Position numbers and translations under genes: made by a program. From an uncultured Erythrobacter sp. (lineage in GTDB: Bacteria > Pseudomonadota > Alphaproteobacteria > Sphingomonadales > Sphingomonadaceae), in NCBI GenBank assembly GCA_947502815.1, contig CANNBH010000001.1:1770818-1834817 (forward strand): 64,000 bases of DNA, in the 5' to 3' direction. How positions within the stretch are numbered: position 1 is the first letter of the stretch; every line of letters starts with the position of its first letter. Below the pieces are notes generated by a model. The model was not told the origin of the DNA. It saw only the letters and a program-made list of their open reading frames with translations, and ran no database searches. Below, piece after piece: positions 55,411-64,000 of this stretch.

Positions 55411-56787
55411 ATGATAAAAATTCAAACACCGTTGATTGTGTCTTTGGCCCTTCTCAGCGGCACAGTCTCTACACAGGCCGTGGCTCAGGCTACGCCGACA
55501 GTGTCAGAAGAAATGGCCTTGCTCCGATCAGAGCTGGCTCGACTTTCCAATCGCCTCGCAGAGCTAGAAACCGAGCTTGCTGAAACGACGGAAGCCGCGA
55601 ACGAGGCAGCAGAAGCGGCTGCGACCGCCAACGCATCGGCTCAAGCGGCCAACGCAGATCAAGACGACGCTGTTGAAGTCGAATTCAAAGGCGCCCCTCA
55701 GATTTCAAATTCTGACGGTTGGAGTTTTAAACCCCGCGGCCGGGTCAATATGGACTTTGGCTATGTCGACGCGCCCAGTTCAACCGGCGCAGACAGCGGA
55801 TTTAACGCAGAAGCCCGCCGAGTTCGGCTTGGCGTTTCTGGTGATATTCCGGGCGGTTTCGGCTACAAAGTCGAGGCCGATTTCGCCGAAAACGAAGTGG
55901 CTCTTACCGACGCAATCGTAACTTACAAAGACGGCGGCCTCACCCTCTCCGTGGGTCAGCACAACACGTTTCAAGGTTTGGAAGAACTCTCCAGCAGCTT
56001 GAACACATCCTTCATCGAACGCTCTGCTTGGACCGATGCGTTCGGCTTTGAACGCCGCGTCGGTGTTTCGGGCCAATACAAGACCGACACCCTTCTGCTC
56101 CAAGGCGGCGTCTTCGCCGATAACAGCGAAGACCTGCCGAATGGCAACACCAGTTTTGATGGCCGCGTCGTGTTTGCTCCAATGACGGGTTCGACCCAGC
56201 TGCACTTTGGTGGCTCGGTCCATTACAACGATCTAGGCCAAGGCAATACGGTGCGTTATCGCACGCGCCCCTTGGTGCATTTCACCAACGATCGTTTCGT
56301 CAACACAGATAGTTTTTCTGCCAATAGCGAATTCGGCATCGGGCTCGAAGCGGCGGCCATTGCGGGCCCGTTCCACATCGCGCTCGAAGGTTTTTCACAA
56401 TCAGTCGATCGCCCGATGGGCTTTGCTGATCCGTCATTCTTGGGTGCATCGGCGGAAGTCGGCCTGTTCCTGACAGAGGGGGACACGCGCGGGTACAAAA
56501 TCGGCACATTCGGCCGGGTGAAACCGGAAAACCCCGTCGGCGAAGGCGGCAGCGGCGCCATTCAATTGAACCTGCGTTACGATTATCTCGATTTGAATGA
56601 CGAAGACATCATCGGCGGTACTCAGGAAAGTTTGCAAGCGTCCTTGATCTGGACCTTCACCGACTACACCCGATTGCTGTTGAATTACGGTTTGCTTTCC
56701 TATGACGATTCGGCCCTGCCGCAAGCCGATGGAAACGGCTCTTATGACGTCCACGTCGTCGGTCTAAGAGCGCAAGTCGATTTCTAA
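55411..56787 (+). CDS. Phosphate-selective porin (OprO/OprP-like)
   Basis: A 458-residue outer-membrane protein: signal peptide (MIKIQTPLIVSLALLSGTVS, cleavage near AVA-QA), a coiled-coil segment (SEEMALLRSELARLSNRLAE and onward, Ala/Glu-rich to about residue 85), then a beta-barrel typical of the OprP/porin family (FKPRGRVNMDFGYVD, ARRVRLGVSGDIPGGFGYKVEADFAEN, VSVGQ-like repeats) ending in VHVVGLRAQVDF. The trimeric channels take up phosphate and polyphosphate. Its position under PHO boxes and before pstS supports the call. Confidence 0.9.
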   Translation: MIKIQTPLIVSLALLSGTVSTQAVAQATPTVSEEMALLRSELARLSNRLAELETELAETTEAANEAAEAAATANASAQAANADQDDAVEVEFKGAPQISNSDGWSFKPRGRVNMDFGYVDAPSSTGADSGFNAEARRVRLGVSGDIPGGFGYKVEADFAENEVALTDAIVTYKDGGLTLSVGQHNTFQGLEELSSSLNTSFIERSAWTDAFGFERRVGVSGQYKTDTLLLQGGVFADNSEDLPNGNTSFDGRVVFAPMTGSTQLHFGGSVHYNDLGQGNTVRYRTRPLVHFTNDRFVNTDSFSANSEFGIGLEAAAIAGPFHIALEGFSQSVDRPMGFADPSFLGASAEVGLFLTEGDTRGYKIGTFGRVKPENPVGEGGSGAIQLNLRYDYLDLNDEDIIGGTQESLQASLIWTFTDYTRLLLNYGLLSYDDSALPQADGNGSYDVHVVGLRAQVDF

Positions 56788-56915
56788 TTCCCCATAGTGT
56801 GACGACGAGATCGACACGATTAGACAAGTCTTTTCCGATTTCGTCACAAATCCGAAACTTCCATGGCCAACGAGGCTCCTTAGAACAGGCCTAACTCGAA
56901 CTGGAGTGAGCAAAA

Positions 56916-57962
56916 ATGAAACTCGCTAAGTCAATATTCGTCGTCCTTGCCCCAACCCTTGCCCTCGCCGGTTGCTCTGATGAGCTTGGCTCGGTTGAAG
57001 GTCGCGATTCGGTCCGTGCTGTCGGTTCGTCGACGGTTTTCCCGTTTGCCACCGCGGTTGCGGAATCGCTGTCCCGTACAAACCCAGAAATTCCTTCGCC
57101 GATCATTGAATCGACTGGAACCGGCGGCGGCATGAAATTGTTCTGCTCGGGTTTAGGGCCCAGCACCCCTGATACAGCCAATGCTTCGCGCCGGATGAAA
57201 GCGTCGGAATTTGAGGACTGCCAAAACAACGGCGTCACCGACATTATCGAACTTCAAGTTGGTCTCGACGGGATCGCTTTTGCTTCGGCACAGGGCGGCA
57301 TCGAACTGAACCTTACCCCTCAGATTGTCTACGAAGCCCTCGCTAAGAGCCCATATGGTGGCGAGCAAAACAACCAAACATGGGCCGATGTCGATCCATC
57401 TTTGCCCGACGTGAAAATTCTTGTTTACGGTCCGCCTACCACTTCGGGTACGCGCGACGCGCTCAAGGAATTGATCCTTGAAGTTGGCTGCAACAGCAAC
57501 CCTGCGATGGCGGAATTGGAAGAGAGCGACGAAGATCGTTACGACCAAGTCTGCACCGAAGTGCGCGCCGACGGCCTCTATGTCGATCAAGGCGAACAAG
57601 ACAATTTGATCGTCCAGAAAATTGAGAGCAACGAAAACGCGGTTGGTGTCTTCGGTTATTCATACCTCGAAGAAAATGCCGACAAGGTCCAAGGCCTCCG
57701 TATGAACGGCGTTGAGCCGACCTACGAAAACATTGCGAATTTCGATTATCCGGGTGCCCGCCCGCTGTATGTCTACGTCAAAAAGGCGCATATCGGCCAA
57801 ATCCCTGGACTGGCCGAATATCTAAATGAGTGGACAACCATGTGGGAGCGAGGTGGTCCTCTGGCCAGCATTGGCCTAGTTGCTTCTCCCGAAGACGTTA
57901 TGGCCGCGAATCTCGCGGGCGTGAATGAGCAGGCTACGATCGACGGGTCTGATCTGAAATAA
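56916..57962 (+). CDS. pstS: Phosphate-binding lipoprotein PstS
   Basis: A 348-residue solute-binding protein with a lipobox (LALAGC-SD). The phosphate-binding segments are visible: VRAVGSSTVFPFATAVAE, ESTGTGGGMKLFCSGLG and YGPPTTSGTRDALKELI. It hands phosphate to PstCA. The 128-nt gap after the porin gene holds one CGTCACA half-site (56842-56848) but no convincing second half, so it may rely on read-through from the porin promoter. GGAG precedes the ATG. Confidence 0.95.
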   Translation: MKLAKSIFVVLAPTLALAGCSDELGSVEGRDSVRAVGSSTVFPFATAVAESLSRTNPEIPSPIIESTGTGGGMKLFCSGLGPSTPDTANASRRMKASEFEDCQNNGVTDIIELQVGLDGIAFASAQGGIELNLTPQIVYEALAKSPYGGEQNNQTWADVDPSLPDVKILVYGPPTTSGTRDALKELILEVGCNSNPAMAELEESDEDRYDQVCTEVRADGLYVDQGEQDNLIVQKIESNENAVGVFGYSYLEENADKVQGLRMNGVEPTYENIANFDYPGARPLYVYVKKAHIGQIPGLAEYLNEWTTMWERGGPLASIGLVASPEDVMAANLAGVNEQATIDGSDLK

Positions 57963-57981
57963 CAGAACTGAGACCTTAAGT

Positions 57982-59364
57982 ATGACGCTGGCTTCTTCCT
58001 TTCTGCTCGTACTGGGCCTTGCCCTTGCAGGGTGGTTGGCGGCGCGCAGTCGAGCATGGAGCTTGCGCGCCAATGCCGACGAAAGATTAGCCAGTCTGCC
58101 GGTCTACCATGGTTGGTACGTTGCCCTTTGGGTCTTCGTACCAACCATACTATTTGTGGTGATATGGGATTCCATATCGTCAAACCTTGTCTTGCAATCG
58201 GTGCTTGCGCATCCGGCTGCGGACGGATTGCCACAGTTTGAAAGCGCCCGGATCGACGCGCTCAGAGAGGCACGCGCCGTTGCCAATGGGTCAATTTCGA
58301 CCACCGAAAACAGCGCGGCCTTCCCCCTGATCACACCTTTCAGCGAAGCGATCGCACTGTATCGTTCGATTGGTCTTGTGCTGACGGTGATCATTGCCGG
58401 CGCCGCAGGCGCTTGGTCGTACATTAAAGTGAAACCTGAATTTGGCGCGAGGAACCGGGTCGAAAAAGCGATTATGGCGCTTTTGATCCTAGCCTCGCTC
58501 GTAGCGGTCTTCAGCACGTTTGGTATTCTTGCTAGCCTTATTTTTGAAACCTTCCGCTTCTTTGAAATGGTCCCGTTCACCGACTTCCTATTTGGCACAT
58601 TCTGGTCCCCGGACCCGATGGCCAACCCAGAAAATCCCGACCCCACTCGGTATGGCGCGGTGCCGTTGTTTTGGGGCACCATCCTGATTGGCGCGGTCAT
58701 TGCGATGATTGTCGCGATCCCGATTGGCATGATGAGCGCCATTTACCTGACGCAATATGCGCATCCGACCGTGCGCGCCTGGACCAAGCCAGCCCTTGAA
58801 ATACTCGCGGGTGTTCCGACCGTTGTGTATGGGTATTTCGCCGCCCTGACCGTTGCCCCGATTATTCGCGACGCTGCGATCGCTGTTGGCTTTGCCAATG
58901 CGTCGAGCGAAAGCGCTCTGGCCGCTGGTGTGGTCATGGGAGTTATGATCATTCCGTTTGTGTCATCCATGGCCGATGACAGCATTGCCGCCGTCCCACA
59001 GGCGATGCGCGACGGAAGCTTGGCAATGGGCGCAACCACGTCAGAAACCATCAAACTCGTTCTGGTACCGGCCGCCCTTCCCGGCATCGTAGGCGGTATC
59101 ATGCTCGCGATAAGCCGGGCCATTGGTGAAACGATGATCGTTGTGATGGCCGCCTCTACCGCAGCCAACCTGTCTGCTAATCCGTTGGAGGCGATGACGA
59201 CGGTCACGGTTCAAATCGTTGCGATGCTAACCGGCGAAGGAAGCTTCGATCACCCGGCCACTTTGAGCGCGTTTGCCCTAGGCTTCATCTTGTTCATGGT
59301 GACACTGGCGTTGAACTTCGTCGCGTTGAGCGTCGTGAAAAGGTATCGCGAAGCATATGATTAG
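57982..59364 (+). CDS. pstC: Phosphate ABC transporter permease PstC
   Basis: A 460-residue permease, longer than the classic PstC because of an N-terminal extension with extra membrane helices (LASSFLLVLGLALAGWLAARS, WYVALWVFVPTILFVVIWDS) and a periplasmic loop. The core is standard: FLFGTFWSPDP, IYLTQYAHPTVRAWTKPALEILAGVPTVVYGYFA, MRDGSLAMGATTSETIKLVLVPAALPGIVGGIMLAISRAIGETMIVVMA (EAA-type loop). It follows pstS after 19 nt and overlaps pstA by 8 nt. Confidence 0.95.
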   Translation: MTLASSFLLVLGLALAGWLAARSRAWSLRANADERLASLPVYHGWYVALWVFVPTILFVVIWDSISSNLVLQSVLAHPAADGLPQFESARIDALREARAVANGSISTTENSAAFPLITPFSEAIALYRSIGLVLTVIIAGAAGAWSYIKVKPEFGARNRVEKAIMALLILASLVAVFSTFGILASLIFETFRFFEMVPFTDFLFGTFWSPDPMANPENPDPTRYGAVPLFWGTILIGAVIAMIVAIPIGMMSAIYLTQYAHPTVRAWTKPALEILAGVPTVVYGYFAALTVAPIIRDAAIAVGFANASSESALAAGVVMGVMIIPFVSSMADDSIAAVPQAMRDGSLAMGATTSETIKLVLVPAALPGIVGGIMLAISRAIGETMIVVMAASTAANLSANPLEAMTTVTVQIVAMLTGEGSFDHPATLSAFALGFILFMVTLALNFVALSVVKRYREAYD

Positions 59365-60622
59365 CTCTGGCACCCATACTGGTTCTGACGCTCTGCGATC
59401 GGACAAATTCGAACAACGGTTGAAGGCCCGTTACGCGAAAGAGCAGCGTTTTAAGCTGCTCGGCCTTGCGTCTATTGTCTTTGCTGTTTCGGTTTTGGTT
59501 CTGCTGCTGGGCAATATGACTATCAACGGCATTGGCGGTTTTCAACGCGTTGAAGCCGCAGTTGATATCGACTTTTCCCAAAGCGACCTTCAACTTTCGG
59601 GCGAACAGCTCACTTTGGGTCAAGCGGCGCGCTCGCTTGAAACGCAGGGATTGAAAGATGTCATCACGGCATCGGCGGCACAAACGCTGGGCGCAGACGG
59701 CGCCGCACAGTTGAACCAACAAGCATGGCGCGATGTCGCCAAGAGCATCTACGAAGATCCTTCGATTTTGGTGCGGACAGTTGAGTTTGATCTGGCGGCA
59801 TCGCCCGACCTTGCGGCAGGTTACTCCGACGAAGGGTCACCAGAAATGATGGCACTTGCCGATCGCCTGATTGAAGAGGGTCATCTCAGCAAGAATTTCG
59901 ACATCGGCTTTATGGAACGCTCTGCTGCGACCGATCCCCAACTTGCGGGGATTTGGGGCGCGCTGAAAGGCTCCATGCTCACCATGTTGATTACATTGGT
60001 GATGGCGTTCCCCATCGGGGTGATGGCCGCGCTTTACCTTGAAGAATACGCCCCGAAGAACCGGATGACCGATTTCCTCGAAGTGTCGATCAACAATCTG
60101 GCCGCGGTTCCATCGATTATCTTCGGCTTGCTGGGTTTGGCGGTGTTTCTGACCATTTTCCCGACCTACCGCTCTGCGCCTCTTATCGGCGGTATGACGT
60201 TGGCCTTGATGACAATGCCGGTCATCGTGATCACCGGGCGCAATGCGATTAAGGCGGTTCCACCATCAATTCGCGATGGCGCGTTGGCGGTTGGCGCTTC
60301 GCCAGTTCAGGTGGTGTTCCACCATGTTTTGCCGCTCGCTCTGCCAGGAATTTTGACAGGTACCATCATTGGTATGGCCCGCGCTCTTGGCGAAACCGCG
60401 CCGTTGCTGATGATCGGCATGCGAGCGTTTGTGGCCACGCCCCCTGACGGCTTTACCTCTCCGGCCACCGTTTTGCCGGTTCAAATCTTTCTGTGGTCGG
60501 ACGAGATCGACAGAGGGTTTGTCGAAAGAACAAGTGCTGCTATCATCATCCTGCTGATTTTCCTGCTGTTGATGAACGGCCTCGCGATTTATCTACGCAA
60601 CAAGTTTGAGAAATCCTGGTGA
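59357..60622 (+). CDS. pstA: Phosphate ABC transporter permease PstA
   Basis: A 421-residue permease, again with a long N-terminal part: one helix ([20 protein letters not shown]) and a periplasmic domain of about 150 residues not found in short PstA proteins. The core includes [35 protein letters not shown] (split), [19 protein letters not shown] and [50 protein letters not shown]. It pairs with PstC in the membrane. It overlaps pstB by 4 nt (GTGA). Confidence 0.95.
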   Translation: MISSGTHTGSDALRSDKFEQRLKARYAKEQRFKLLGLASIVFAVSVLVLLLGNMTINGIGGFQRVEAAVDIDFSQSDLQLSGEQLTLGQAARSLETQGLKDVITASAAQTLGADGAAQLNQQAWRDVAKSIYEDPSILVRTVEFDLAASPDLAAGYSDEGSPEMMALADRLIEEGHLSKNFDIGFMERSAATDPQLAGIWGALKGSMLTMLITLVMAFPIGVMAALYLEEYAPKNRMTDFLEVSINNLAAVPSIIFGLLGLAVFLTIFPTYRSAPLIGGMTLALMTMPVIVITGRNAIKAVPPSIRDGALAVGASPVQVVFHHVLPLALPGILTGTIIGMARALGETAPLLMIGMRAFVATPPDGFTSPATVLPVQIFLWSDEIDRGFVERTSAAIIILLIFLLLMNGLAIYLRNKFEKSW

Positions 60623-61407
60623 CAGTCATCCATCCAAATCTTGAAGCCGTCGAAGCCAAAATGAGCGCCACTGGCGTTTCGGTTTACTACGGTGACAAGA
60701 AAGCTATCGACGATGTTTCAATCTCGATCCCGTCGAAATATGTGACGGCGTTTATCGGGCCTTCCGGCTGCGGTAAATCGACCTTCCTGCGTTCCTTAAA
60801 CCGGATGAACGACACCATCCCATCGGCCCGCGTCGAAGGTAAGATCGAGCTTGATTCCGAAGACATTTACGCAAGTTCAATGGATGTTGTCCGTCTGCGC
60901 GCCCGGGTTGGGATGGTCTTTCAAAAGCCCAATCCTTTCCCGAAATCGATTTACGAGAACATCGCCTATGGCCCCCGCATCCACGGGATTTTCCATGACA
61001 AAGATGACCTCGATCAAATCGTCGAAAATTCGCTTAGTCGGGCGGGTTTGTGGAACGAGGTAAAGGATCGGCTGACCGAATCCGGAACGGCGCTATCGGG
61101 CGGGCAACAACAACGCCTATGCATCGCGCGCGCCATTGCGGTTGATCCCGAAGTGATCCTTATGGATGAACCGTGTTCTGCGTTGGACCCCATCGCAACG
61201 GCCAAAATCGAAGAGCTCATCGCAGAGCTGTCAGACCGCTATGCCATCGTAATCGTGACCCATTCGATGCAACAGGCAGCGCGCGTTTCTCAGCGCACCG
61301 CATTCTTCCACCTTGGTAACATCGTTGAATACGGGCGAACTTCCGACATCTTCACAACACCGATTGAGCAGCGGACGAAAGACTATATCACTGGGCGGTA
61401 CGGATAG
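60619..61407 (+). CDS. pstB: Phosphate ABC transporter ATP-binding protein PstB
   Basis: A 262-residue ATPase: Walker [23 protein letters not shown]-loop [22 protein letters not shown], signature [16 protein letters not shown], Walker [17 protein letters not shown], and the switch His in [13 protein letters not shown]. All are PstB hallmarks. The start is GTG at 60619, coupled to the pstA stop; ATG at 60661 is a later option. phoU begins at the base after its stop. Confidence 0.97.
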   Translation: MTVIHPNLEAVEAKMSATGVSVYYGDKKAIDDVSISIPSKYVTAFIGPSGCGKSTFLRSLNRMNDTIPSARVEGKIELDSEDIYASSMDVVRLRARVGMVFQKPNPFPKSIYENIAYGPRIHGIFHDKDDLDQIVENSLSRAGLWNEVKDRLTESGTALSGGQQQRLCIARAIAVDPEVILMDEPCSALDPIATAKIEELIAELSDRYAIVIVTHSMQQAARVSQRTAFFHLGNIVEYGRTSDIFTTPIEQRTKDYITGRYG

Positions 61408-62076
61408 ATGACAGACCATACAGTTAAAGCGTTCGACGAAGACATCACCCGTCTAAGGGGCCTAATCGGAGAGATGGGCGGCCTGGCCGAAGTGGCGATT
61501 GAGGAAGCTCTCGCATCGCTTGTTGCGGGTGACACAAAGCGCGCAGACAAAGTCGTCAAAGCCGATAAGAAACTGGATGAGTTGGAATCTCAGGTCGACA
61601 AATTGGCAATCCGGGTGATCGCGTTGAGAGCCCCGATGGCGGATGACCTTCGCGAAGTGATCGCCGCGCTTAAGATCGCTGGTGTGATTGAACGGATCGG
61701 CGATTATTCGAAAAACATCGCAAAACGCGTTGGTAAGATCGAAGGGCGTGACCGCTTTGAACCTTTGACATTGTTGCCGGCGATGGGCGAAGTTGCCGGT
61801 GAGATGGTGCACGATGTCCTCACCGCCTATGCCGCTCGTGATGCCGGATTGGCCCGTGAAGTGATCGCCACCGATGACAAAGTGGATGCGTTCTACAACA
61901 GCATCTTCCGCAATCTTGTCAGCCATATGGTTGAAAACCCTGCGACGATTTCGAGCGCGGCACACCTTTTGTTTGTGGCTCGCAATCTTGAACGGATCGG
62001 CGATCACGCCACCAACGTGGCGGAAATGGTTCATTTCGCTGCGACCGGCACGTATCCTCCCGAAGAAGACCGATAA
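61408..62076 (+). CDS. phoU: Phosphate signalling protein PhoU
   Basis: A 222-residue PhoU with two three-helix repeats: FDEDITRLRGLIGEMGGLAEVAIEEA ... IRVIALRAPMADDLREVIAALKIAGVIERIGDYSKNIAKR, and a second with DDKVDAFYNSIFRNLV ... LLFVARNLERIGDHATNVAEMV. The ERIGD(Y/H) metal-binding motifs are both intact. PhoU links the Pst transporter to PhoR and keeps the regulon off in high phosphate. Directly adjacent to pstB, without a gap. Confidence 0.96.
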   Translation: MTDHTVKAFDEDITRLRGLIGEMGGLAEVAIEEALASLVAGDTKRADKVVKADKKLDELESQVDKLAIRVIALRAPMADDLREVIAALKIAGVIERIGDYSKNIAKRVGKIEGRDRFEPLTLLPAMGEVAGEMVHDVLTAYAARDAGLAREVIATDDKVDAFYNSIFRNLVSHMVENPATISSAAHLLFVARNLERIGDHATNVAEMVHFAATGTYPPEEDR

Positions 62077-62224
62077 ACGCCCCGACTGGCGGCGTTGGGC
62101 GGATCCGTTCGCGGCATGCGGAAATTAGCGGGCGGCAATTTCATTAAACTGTAGCCCAATTGAAACATGGTCGCGAACGACCGCCTCGCAAGAGTAGTCG
62201 GGGTGGGTTTTGAGGAATAGTGCT

Positions 62225-62914
62225 ATGTCCGCTGCTAAGCTGCTGTTGGTCGAAGACGATCCAGCCCTTTCCGAATTGCTCGAATATCGTTTTCAGAACG
62301 AAGGCTATAATGTTCGCTGCACTCGTGACGGCGACGAAGCCATGGTTCTTGCGAGAGAGGATGTGCCCGACCTCATTATCCTTGATTGGATGATAGAAGG
62401 GACCAGCGGCATCGAAGTGTGTCGCCGCCTGCGCCGGGATAAGGCCACGGCGCATGTCCCCATCATCATGTTGACCGCCCGTGAGGCCGAGGATGATCGG
62501 GTGCGCGGATTGGAAACCGGGGCGGATGATTATCTGACAAAGCCCTTCTCCCCTCGTGAATTGCTCGCGCGGGTTGCCGCGGTGATGCGCCGCATCCGCC
62601 CTGCATTGGCCGGAGAAACGGTTGAGGTTGGCGACATCAAGTTGGATCCTGTCGCGCACAGGGTTCAACGGCGCGGTCGATCGCTGCAATTGGGGCCGAC
62701 CGAATACCGCTTACTCAAATTCTTCATGGAGAGCCCAGGCCGCGTGTTTAGCCGTGGCCAATTGCTAGATGGCGTGTGGGGTACAGGCTCCGATATAGAG
62801 TTGCGCACAGTGGATGTGCATATTCGCCGCCTGCGAAAGGCAATTGGCGTTGAGGGGACAAAGGACCCAATCCGCACTGTGCGATCTGCAGGCTACGCTC
62901 TCGAAGCAGTCTAG
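62225..62914 (+). CDS. phoB: Phosphate regulon response regulator PhoB
   Basis: A 229-residue OmpR-type regulator: receiver domain with KLLLVEDDPALSELLEY, the phospho-acceptor in LIILDWMIEGTSG, IIMLTAREAEDDRVRGLETGADDYLTKPFS, and a C-terminal winged helix (LQLGPTEYRLLKFFMESPGRVFSRGQLLDGVWG, TVDVHIRRLRKAI). The ATG at 62225 has GAGG at 9-10 nt. It closes the Pho module, 148 nt after phoU. Its stop overlaps the convergent extensin-like gene by 4 nt. Confidence 0.96.
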   Translation: MSAAKLLLVEDDPALSELLEYRFQNEGYNVRCTRDGDEAMVLAREDVPDLIILDWMIEGTSGIEVCRRLRRDKATAHVPIIMLTAREAEDDRVRGLETGADDYLTKPFSPRELLARVAAVMRRIRPALAGETVEVGDIKLDPVAHRVQRRGRSLQLGPTEYRLLKFFMESPGRVFSRGQLLDGVWGTGSDIELRTVDVHIRRLRKAIGVEGTKDPIRTVRSAGYALEAV

Positions 62915-63663
62915 CGGCACACCGTTGACCAGCGGTCCGTCTGGTCAAAGTGAAAATGATTCGCATGGGCCGCGTTGAAATCGGGCGAAAGCACCGTTGC
63001 AAACACCCCGCAGGCATCGTCACGAACGGCGCGCAGAAACCGCGCCTCTTTCGTGTCTCGTGACCAATCGTCCAACACACTGATCCGGCGGCCGTCCTCT
63101 AAGACAAAACCCGCGATATCAATGGCATTGGCGGTCGCGTGCTGGCTCCACCCGCCCGTGCCGCTCCCGCGCATTCGGCGGCAAGAATAGGCGCCCAAAT
63201 GTTCTATATGCGACAGTTCGGCACCCATGATTTCCCGCGCGGCGGGCACGACGCTTTTGGCGCGCCACAACTCCAACGCCGCGGCGACAGGGCACGTTGT
63301 CGGCGGGCTATCTGGCTCAATCGGAAACTCGGTCAGCTGAGTGCGATCTGGCCGCGCGCATGCACCCTCTCCCGATGCATCTTCAGCGGCGGGCAAGGCG
63401 CTGTAAGCGACTGCGCTCCGTTCCAATGCTCCCCGGCAGGCAGCGGCATCCCCTTTCAACGCGGCCAGCTTTGTCGCTGTGGCCATGCCGATGGGGTCGC
63501 GCAGGTCCAGCGGAGCAAGCGGGTTGTGCTCAGGGTGCCCCTCCAACCAAACCCATCCCGCAAATCCGAACAGGCACAAGACAGAAAAGAGGATCAAGCG
63601 GCGTTCAATCCGAAATCTGCTCACCTTGCGTGAGTTGCGAGAAGGCTTTCGTTTTTGAACCAT
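62911..63663 (-). CDS. Extensin-like C-terminal domain protein, membrane-anchored
   Basis: A 250-residue protein with a basic N-terminus and one membrane helix (LILFSVLCLFGFAGWVWLEG). The periplasmic domain shows cysteines (CRGALE, GACARP, TTCPVA, SCRRM, DACGVF, STVCR) and the motif GGWSQHATANAIDIAGFVL with HANHFHFDQ near the end. This fits the extensin-like C family (PF06904), related to LAS D-Ala-D-Ala metallopeptidases (His, Asp and HxH-type zinc ligands), so a cell-wall peptidase role is plausible. The gene starts 1 nt after the dnaE2 stop. Confidence 0.87.
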   Translation of the reverse strand: MVQKRKPSRNSRKVSRFRIERRLILFSVLCLFGFAGWVWLEGHPEHNPLAPLDLRDPIGMATATKLAALKGDAAACRGALERSAVAYSALPAAEDASGEGACARPDRTQLTEFPIEPDSPPTTCPVAAALELWRAKSVVPAAREIMGAELSHIEHLGAYSCRRMRGSGTGGWSQHATANAIDIAGFVLEDGRRISVLDDWSRDTKEARFLRAVRDDACGVFATVLSPDFNAAHANHFHFDQTDRWSTVCR

Positions 63664-63664
63664 A

Positions 63665-64000
63665 TTAGTGAAAATCCCGAGACTTTGGGATTATGCGGTG
63701 GTTGCGCGGATGGCCAGTCACATTTGGAATTTCATCAATAAGATCACGCACACTCAAAGGTTCTTTCGCTTTCGGCGGCCTTCGTCCGTTCATCGGGGCG
63801 CTTATGTGATCGGCGCGTGCGGTCGGCGCGTTCAACATGTCATCGGACAAGGCATACAGTTGATCGCTCGCATCGGTCATATGCTGCGCGATGACATGGA
63901 TCACCTCATCATCATATTCGACCCGCCCGCGCACTTCCATCAACCGGGCGCCCATCACAACGCGGCGCTGTTTCTCTTTCAGATCAGGCCACACGACAAG
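63665..64000 (-). CDS. dnaE2: Error-prone DNA polymerase DnaE2 (ImuC), C-terminal part only
   Basis: The last 110 or so codons of a gene that continues past the window edge. WPDLKEKQRRVVMGARLMEVRGRVEYDDEVIHVIAQHM (split here into its recognisable parts MGARLMEVRGRVE and VIHVIAQHM) is the OB-fold tail of DnaE2, and the protein ends in PKSRDFH, the usual DnaE2 C-terminus. DnaE2 with ImuA/ImuB makes the SOS mutagenesis cassette. The internal ATG in this fragment is not the start. Confidence 0.85.
   Translation of the reverse strand, partial: LVVWPDLKEKQRRVVMGARLMEVRGRVEYDDEVIHVIAQHMTDASDQLYALSDDMLNAPTARADHISAPMNGRRPPKAKEPLSVRDLIDEIPNVTGHPRNHRIIPKSRDFH

Overview
This window looks like the chromosome of an alphaproteobacterium of the order Sphingomonadales, most likely an Erythrobacteraceae member (Erythrobacter or Altererythrobacter type). 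The call rests on protein character rather than on a marker gene: sphingomonad-style NrdR, RpsD, PurL, IlvBNC, RecJ and a DnaE2 tail, two Coq4-like proteins, a DUF6122/DUF3052 pair, an I78 inhibitor lipoprotein, and a TonB receptor next to DUF3526 permeases. There is no plasmid, prophage, transposase, CRISPR array or rRNA. Gene density is high and most genes sit in overlapping operons.

Layout. 0-3.3 kb (+): nrdR, trmJ, a small exported protein, rpsD with its own promoter and terminator, and a flavodoxin-fold oxidoreductase. 3.3-12.7 kb (-): a long run xseB, ispA, a membrane protein, coaD, an exported cyclophilin, queA, an ABC exporter pair, tgt, then an exported S9 peptidase and chorismate mutase. 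12.8-16.9 kb (+): two membrane proteins, purL, DUF6122 and DUF3052. 16.9-21.5 kb (mostly -): two Coq4-like proteins, a nitroreductase, a methyltransferase-like protein and serB. 21.5-26.7 kb (+): miaA, whose 5' end overlaps that of serB, then ilvBNC behind a leader peptide and a terminator, then a JAMM-like DUF4329 protein.

26.9-31 kb is an accessory patch. It holds an exported protein made of Cys-every-five-residues repeats, two YHS-domain paralogues, an FMN-dependent L-lactate dehydrogenase-like enzyme and an I78 inhibitor lipoprotein, together with hairpins and short tandem repeats. 31-35.3 kb: leuA behind a Leu-rich leader peptide, a serine hydrolase and an APC permease. 35.4-39.1 kb (-): a 1245-residue acidic repeat protein with RTX calcium-binding motifs. 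39.4-47.4 kb (-): a probable zinc-starvation locus (DUF1826, MerC-like, TonB receptor, ABC ATPase, two DUF3526-type permeases, an alpha/beta hydrolase and the stump of a COG3503-like gene) with two Zur-box-like palindromes. 47.8-53.8 kb: amidohydrolase, nitronate monooxygenase, an AHH nuclease-like protein with an unknown partner, a flavodoxin-like protein and recJ. 53.9-62.9 kb: tRNA-Glu and a complete Pho module (phoR, porin, pstSCAB, phoU, phoB) with tandem PHO boxes. The end holds an extensin-like protein and the 3' end of dnaE2.

The most notable items are the Cys-pentad protein beside the YHS gene, the putative Zur locus, and the paired Ile/Val and Leu leader peptides in front of ilvB and leuA. 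All family assignments were made by reading the translated sequence. No database search was run.
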